From: Paenibacillus sp. MMS20-IR301
GTDB taxonomy: Bacteria > Bacillota > Bacilli > Paenibacillales > Paenibacillaceae
Assembly: GCF_032302195.1 (NCBI RefSeq)
Contig: NZ_CP135275.1
Span: forward strand, 3,038,001-3,102,000
Length of the DNA stretch: 64,000 nt
Direction: 5' to 3'
The position numbers and the translations under genes are program-made. Position 1 is the first letter of the stretch; each line of letters opens with the position of its first letter. Of this stretch, positions 60,835 through 64,000 are shown piece after piece. Below the pieces are notes generated by a model. That model was given only the letters and a program-made list of their open reading frames with translations, was not told where the DNA came from and did no database searches.

Positions 60835-61665
60835 ATGCTGACCCTTGAACAGAAAGTTATGCGGAAGCTATCCGCTGAAACACTCCCGCGAAATGCGGCC
60901 TTGCCCCCGGTGAAGGCTCAGATGCTTTACGGGAACCCCGAAACATTCGGATCGTTATGTCACCAGGAGCTTAACGCATCACTGCAGCGTTATTGCCTCT
61001 CCCTTACGCGGTCTGTCCCGGATGCTGAAGACCTGGCCCAGGAGACCTGGACCAAAGCGCTGGGCTACAGCAAATTCACCCATAGCCCCAATCCGGAAGC
61101 CCTGCTGCTGCGGATGGCCAAGAATACCTGGATCGATACCGTGCGGCGCCGGAGCTCCTTCATACGCGCACTTGAGCGTTCGTCTGCCGCAGTTCAGCAG
61201 ACCGGCACTCAAACCGGGCTAAGCGGAATCTCTGACATTGAGCTGGCCTTCCAGGCTCTCTGCCGCTATCTTACTCCGCTGCAGCGGGCGGCCTTTGTCC
61301 TCCGTGATGTGCTGGGCTATTCTGCCGCTGAGTCTGCCGGATCCCTCGGAACCACTGAGGGTGCAGTCAAAGCTGCGCTTCACCGGGCCCGGCTGGCACT
61401 GGCTAAGGTTAAAGAAGAGCTCGGTGCCGGTGATGGTCCGGCCTTTCCGCTGGATGCTGATTACCGGGCTTATCTCCGGGCACTAGCGCTTGCTTATGAA
61501 CAAGGTCAAATCCCGGTGATGCTGGAGCTGCTCCGCCAGGAGCATGCCGCCGAAGTGACTGTTGCCGTAAGCAGCAGTACGGTGCAGGCATATTACTCCA
61601 GCACAGGCAGGTCGTCTTCAGCTGCTGGAGGCAGTACACAACTTGTACTTCAGATGGCAGCTTAA
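60835..61665 (+). CDS. ECF-type sigma-70 factor with C-terminal extension
   Basis: 276 residues. Region 2 (about 45-115; DAEDLAQETWTKALGY, MAKNTWIDTVRRR) and region 4 (about 125-195; LTPLQRAAFVLRDVLGYSAAESAGSLGTTEGAVKAALHRARLAL) are typical of group-4 sigma factors. An N-terminal extension of about 35 residues and a C-terminal tail of about 75 residues (Ser/Thr/Gly-rich at the end) are not part of the normal ECF fold. The tail is too short for the SnoaL-like domain of ECF41 types. No anti-sigma gene is adjacent. AAGGAG nine bases upstream supports the ATG. It is followed after 29 bases by an SDR gene. Confidence 0.88.
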   Translation: MLTLEQKVMRKLSAETLPRNAALPPVKAQMLYGNPETFGSLCHQELNASLQRYCLSLTRSVPDAEDLAQETWTKALGYSKFTHSPNPEALLLRMAKNTWIDTVRRRSSFIRALERSSAAVQQTGTQTGLSGISDIELAFQALCRYLTPLQRAAFVLRDVLGYSAAESAGSLGTTEGAVKAALHRARLALAKVKEELGAGDGPAFPLDADYRAYLRALALAYEQGQIPVMLELLRQEHAAEVTVAVSSSTVQAYYSSTGRSSSAAGGSTQLVLQMAA

Positions 61666-61694
61666 TAACTCAAGAATTCAAGGAGCGTGTCTGA

Positions 61695-62588
61695 ATGAGA
61701 AAGATACTTGTACTCGGGGGAACCCGTTTTTTCGGCAAAAGATTAGTGGAGAAGCTGCTCCAGGACGGAGACAGTGCGGTTACTATTCTGACCAGGGGCC
61801 TCACTGGAGATGATTTCGGCGGGCGCGTAACCAGGCTGGCCGCAGACCGGACTGATGCCGAAGGTCTGGCCCGGGCAGCAGGAGATACCGATTGGGACGT
61901 CATCTATGATAATATCTGCTTCTCGCCGGATGAGGCTGCGGCGGCTGTACGGATCTTCTCCGGCAAAGTGAAACGGTATATCCTGACCTCCAGCTTGTCT
62001 GTCTACAATCCGCAGCCGGATATTCTCACGGAAGCTGATTTCGATCCTCTGCAGATCCCTTTGCAGACTGGCGGTAAGGAGAAGTTCAGCTACCAGGAGG
62101 GCAAACAGCTGGCCGAGGCCGTAATGCTGGGGGTTGCAGACTTTCCGGTAGCTGCGGTACGTTTCCCCATTGTGCTGGGTGTTGATGATTACACGCGCAG
62201 GCTGCATTTTCATATTGAGCATGTCCGGGCTGGTCAGCCGATCGGCATCCCCAATCCCCGGGCGGAGATTTCGTTCATCCGTTCCGATGAAGCTGCGGAT
62301 TTCCTCTACTGGCTGGGCAGCTCCGAGCTGAGCGGTCCGGTGAATGCCTGCTCGGACGGTACGCTGAGCATCGGTGGTGTTATTACCGCTATTGAGGAAA
62401 TAACCGGTATCCCGGCTGTGATCCGGCATGAGACTGCTGCTGCGGACCAGTCACCCTTCGGCATCGGGGAATCCTGGTTCATGGATACAGCAAAAGCCCG
62501 CTCTACGGGCTTCAGCTTCCTGTCATTATCCGAATGGTTTCCTGAGCTGGTGTCCTCGATTAACAGCTCACTTGGCAAGCACGAGTAA
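61695..62588 (+). CDS. NAD(P)-dependent epimerase/dehydratase family protein
   Basis: A 297-residue Rossmann enzyme of the extended SDR class with the nucleotide motif GGTRFFG (about 8-14). The catalytic YxxxK of typical SDRs reads YQEGK, and LTSSLSVY gives the serine segment. It resembles the group of SDRs close to RNA-binding CSP41-like proteins, but no substrate can be assigned. AAGGAG nine bases upstream supports the ATG. It follows the sigma factor by 29 bases and may be co-transcribed. Its last 21 bases overlap the 3' end of the opposite-strand chemoreceptor gene. Confidence 0.9.
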   Translation: MRKILVLGGTRFFGKRLVEKLLQDGDSAVTILTRGLTGDDFGGRVTRLAADRTDAEGLARAAGDTDWDVIYDNICFSPDEAAAAVRIFSGKVKRYILTSSLSVYNPQPDILTEADFDPLQIPLQTGGKEKFSYQEGKQLAEAVMLGVADFPVAAVRFPIVLGVDDYTRRLHFHIEHVRAGQPIGIPNPRAEISFIRSDEAADFLYWLGSSELSGPVNACSDGTLSIGGVITAIEEITGIPAVIRHETAAADQSPFGIGESWFMDTAKARSTGFSFLSLSEWFPELVSSINSSLGKHE

Positions 62589-64000
62589 TTTCTCCTCCAG
62601 CTCTTCCTCTACTTTGGCCGCCGGTTTGTTCACTGGCTCTTCCGCTGCCGGCATTACTCTGGGCAGCGGCCGGGGACTACCGGCTTTCTTCTCAGCTGGC
62701 AGGGTCTCCGGCTGCTGCTGCGGTGCCCTAACATCCGGCATCACTTCCGCCTCTACGGCTGGCTTTACTTCCGCTTTTACTTCTGCCTTTATTTCCGCTT
62801 TTATTTCCGGCATCATTTCCGCCTGGACTTCTGCTTGAGCTTCTGCCGCCTGCTCCTGCGGCTCCGGATCTGGTTCCGGACGGGACACTGCTGCGGTGCC
62901 TGCCTGCTCTTCACCTGTAATCTTGAATACATTAATCTCACGGAACAGCCGCTGTGAAATCTCGTTGATCTCCTCTGCCTGCCGGGCAATGTCATTGACC
63001 GCCTGATCCTGCTGTGTGCTGGAGGCGTTCACTTCCTGGACCCCGGCCGCAGTCTGTTCAGCTACAGCAGCCACTGAATGCACCGATTCCGCAAGCCGGG
63101 AGTTGATCAGCCGTGTCTCTTCAACCTTGTGATGGATCTGGCCGATCTGTGTGCTGATGCCGGCAATCGATTCGTCAATCGCCCCGAAGGAAGCAAGCGT
63201 CTCCTCTACCTGATGCTCCTGCTCTTCCAGGCTGCCTTTGGTTTCCATCATGTAACCCTGGAAATCAGCCATACCGGCCTGAAGCTCCTCAATAATCCGG
63301 CTGATATGGACAGAAGAATCGTTCGTCTGCACTGACAGATGTCTGACCTCGCCCGCAATAACAGCAAACCCTTTGCCGGAAGCCCCCGCCCGGGCTGCTT
63401 CAATCGCAGCATTAAGCGAGAGAATATTCGTCTGCTTCGAAATTTCCGTAATCGAATTGGTAATGCGTGAAATATCTTTGGACTGCTCTACCAGCTTCTC
63501 CAGCGCCTCATATACTTTGTTGATCGACGCCCGTGAATGAAGCGACATCCGGCGCAGGGCAGTAATTGTATCGGCCCCCTGCTTCGTATTCCGGTTAGCC
63601 GCCAGGCTGGTCTCCAGCATTACATCCGTATATTCCGTAATATCCTGAACCCCGCGTGCCAGCTCTTCGAGCAGCACCGTACTCTGTTCAGACTGGGCCG
63701 CCTGCTGGTCGGCTCCCAGCGAGATCTCTTGAATCGTTCTGACGATTTCACGGTTCGTATGCGCTGTAACCGCAGAGGACTGCTGGAAGGAATGTGAATA
63801 TTCAGCGAGTGAACCTGCAGCCGACAGTGTCTGACGCAGCATTCCCTGTACACGGCTCACCATATGATCGAAATGATGGCTGAGGCGCCCAAGCTCATCA
63901 TTGTAAGGTGAGTTAATCTGCTGGCGCAGATCACCGTCAGCAATCTTCCTGAGCGCTGTCTGCAGCTTACCGACCGGCGACAGGAACGAGCGGATCAGCA
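62568..64000 (-). CDS. Methyl-accepting chemotaxis protein, 5' part beyond the window
   Basis: The visible C-terminal part starts at the window edge within a HAMP domain ([20 protein letters not shown]) and continues through a full signalling domain ([21 protein letters not shown] tip) to a stop at 62568. The frame is open across the right edge, so the gene is partial and the ATG at 63863 is internal. After the signalling domain there is an unusual tail of about 110 residues, made of Glu/Lys/Ala/Val repeats ([19 protein letters not shown]) and Pro-rich sequence. It overlaps the SDR gene tail to tail by 21 bases. Confidence 0.93.
   Translation of the reverse strand, partial: LIRSFLSPVGKLQTALRKIADGDLRQQINSPYNDELGRLSHHFDHMVSRVQGMLRQTLSAAGSLAEYSHSFQQSSAVTAHTNREIVRTIQEISLGADQQAAQSEQSTVLLEELARGVQDITEYTDVMLETSLAANRNTKQGADTITALRRMSLHSRASINKVYEALEKLVEQSKDISRITNSITEISKQTNILSLNAAIEAARAGASGKGFAVIAGEVRHLSVQTNDSSVHISRIIEELQAGMADFQGYMMETKGSLEEQEHQVEETLASFGAIDESIAGISTQIGQIHHKVEETRLINSRLAESVHSVAAVAEQTAAGVQEVNASSTQQDQAVNDIARQAEEINEISQRLFREINVFKITGEEQAGTAAVSRPEPDPEPQEQAAEAQAEVQAEMMPEIKAEIKAEVKAEVKPAVEAEVMPDVRAPQQQPETLPAEKKAGSPRPLPRVMPAAEEPVNKPAAKVEEELEEKLLVLAK

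Overview
The window reads as a chromosomal segment of a Gram-positive, spore-former-type Firmicute, most likely Paenibacillus. The basis is strong AAGGAGG-type ribosome binding sites with frequent GTG/TTG starts, very large surface proteins ending in S-layer homology (SLH) domains, copper-amine-oxidase-type 'stalk' domains, a YesM/YesN-regulated sugar ABC system, a Bacillus-type dgk-dck pair and stand-alone radical SAM and ClpP paralogues. No rRNA, tRNA, prophage or CRISPR array was seen. Most genes lie on the minus strand.

Layout. 1-10.2 kb (minus): one carbohydrate operon, transcribed SBP - MalF-type - MalG-type permease - GH43 glycosidase - second SBP lipoprotein - YesM kinase - YesN regulator. 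10.2-10.6 kb: intergenic DNA with a branched inverted-repeat structure and a four-copy repeat array. 10.8-14.3 kb: AT-richer accessory island (IS110-type transposase remnant, lipoprotein, M23 peptidase, TolB-like propeller protein). 14.3-24.8 kb: mostly monocistronic genes (HIT, CD3324-type protein, chemoreceptor, bile-acid-symporter family, radical SAM, stalk-GH18, nucleoside hydrolase, PatB-type lyase, lone receiver domain). 24.9-47.7 kb: a roughly 23 kb surface operon of three giant secreted proteins (1832, 2593 and 2899 aa; the last two carry SLH) plus a trypsin-like protease, ended by a hairpin terminator. 48.7-50.0 kb: dgk-dck. 50.2-52.3 kb (plus): RCC1-like/stalk protein and a SMI1/KNR4 gene with a damaged 5' end. 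52.4-54.8 kb: carboxyspermidine-pathway polyamine operon. 55.2-57.0 kb: YtrA-type GntR regulator with a membrane protein, preceded by a near-perfect operator palindrome. 57.0-59.7 kb: divergent AraC regulator and an acyltransferase fusion. 59.8-60.6 kb: small Sm-like protein and ClpP. 60.8-62.6 kb: ECF sigma factor and SDR. The right edge is a chemoreceptor cut by the window end.

How the genes work together. The first operon is a complete import-and-sense unit: a surface GH43 enzyme releases sugar, an SBP-permease pair imports it, and an SBP-YesM-YesN module probably senses it; the ATPase must be encoded elsewhere. The giant operon would build part of the cell surface, with the co-transcribed protease a candidate processing enzyme.

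The most unusual signal is non-coding. Three unrelated repeat families (at about 10.4-10.6, 22.8-22.9 and 48.1-48.3 kb) share one architecture: two direct copies about 51 bp apart, a 63-71 bp centre, then two inverted copies about 51 bp apart. Conserved geometry with unrelated sequences suggests a common class of foldable intergenic element. No function is known to me.
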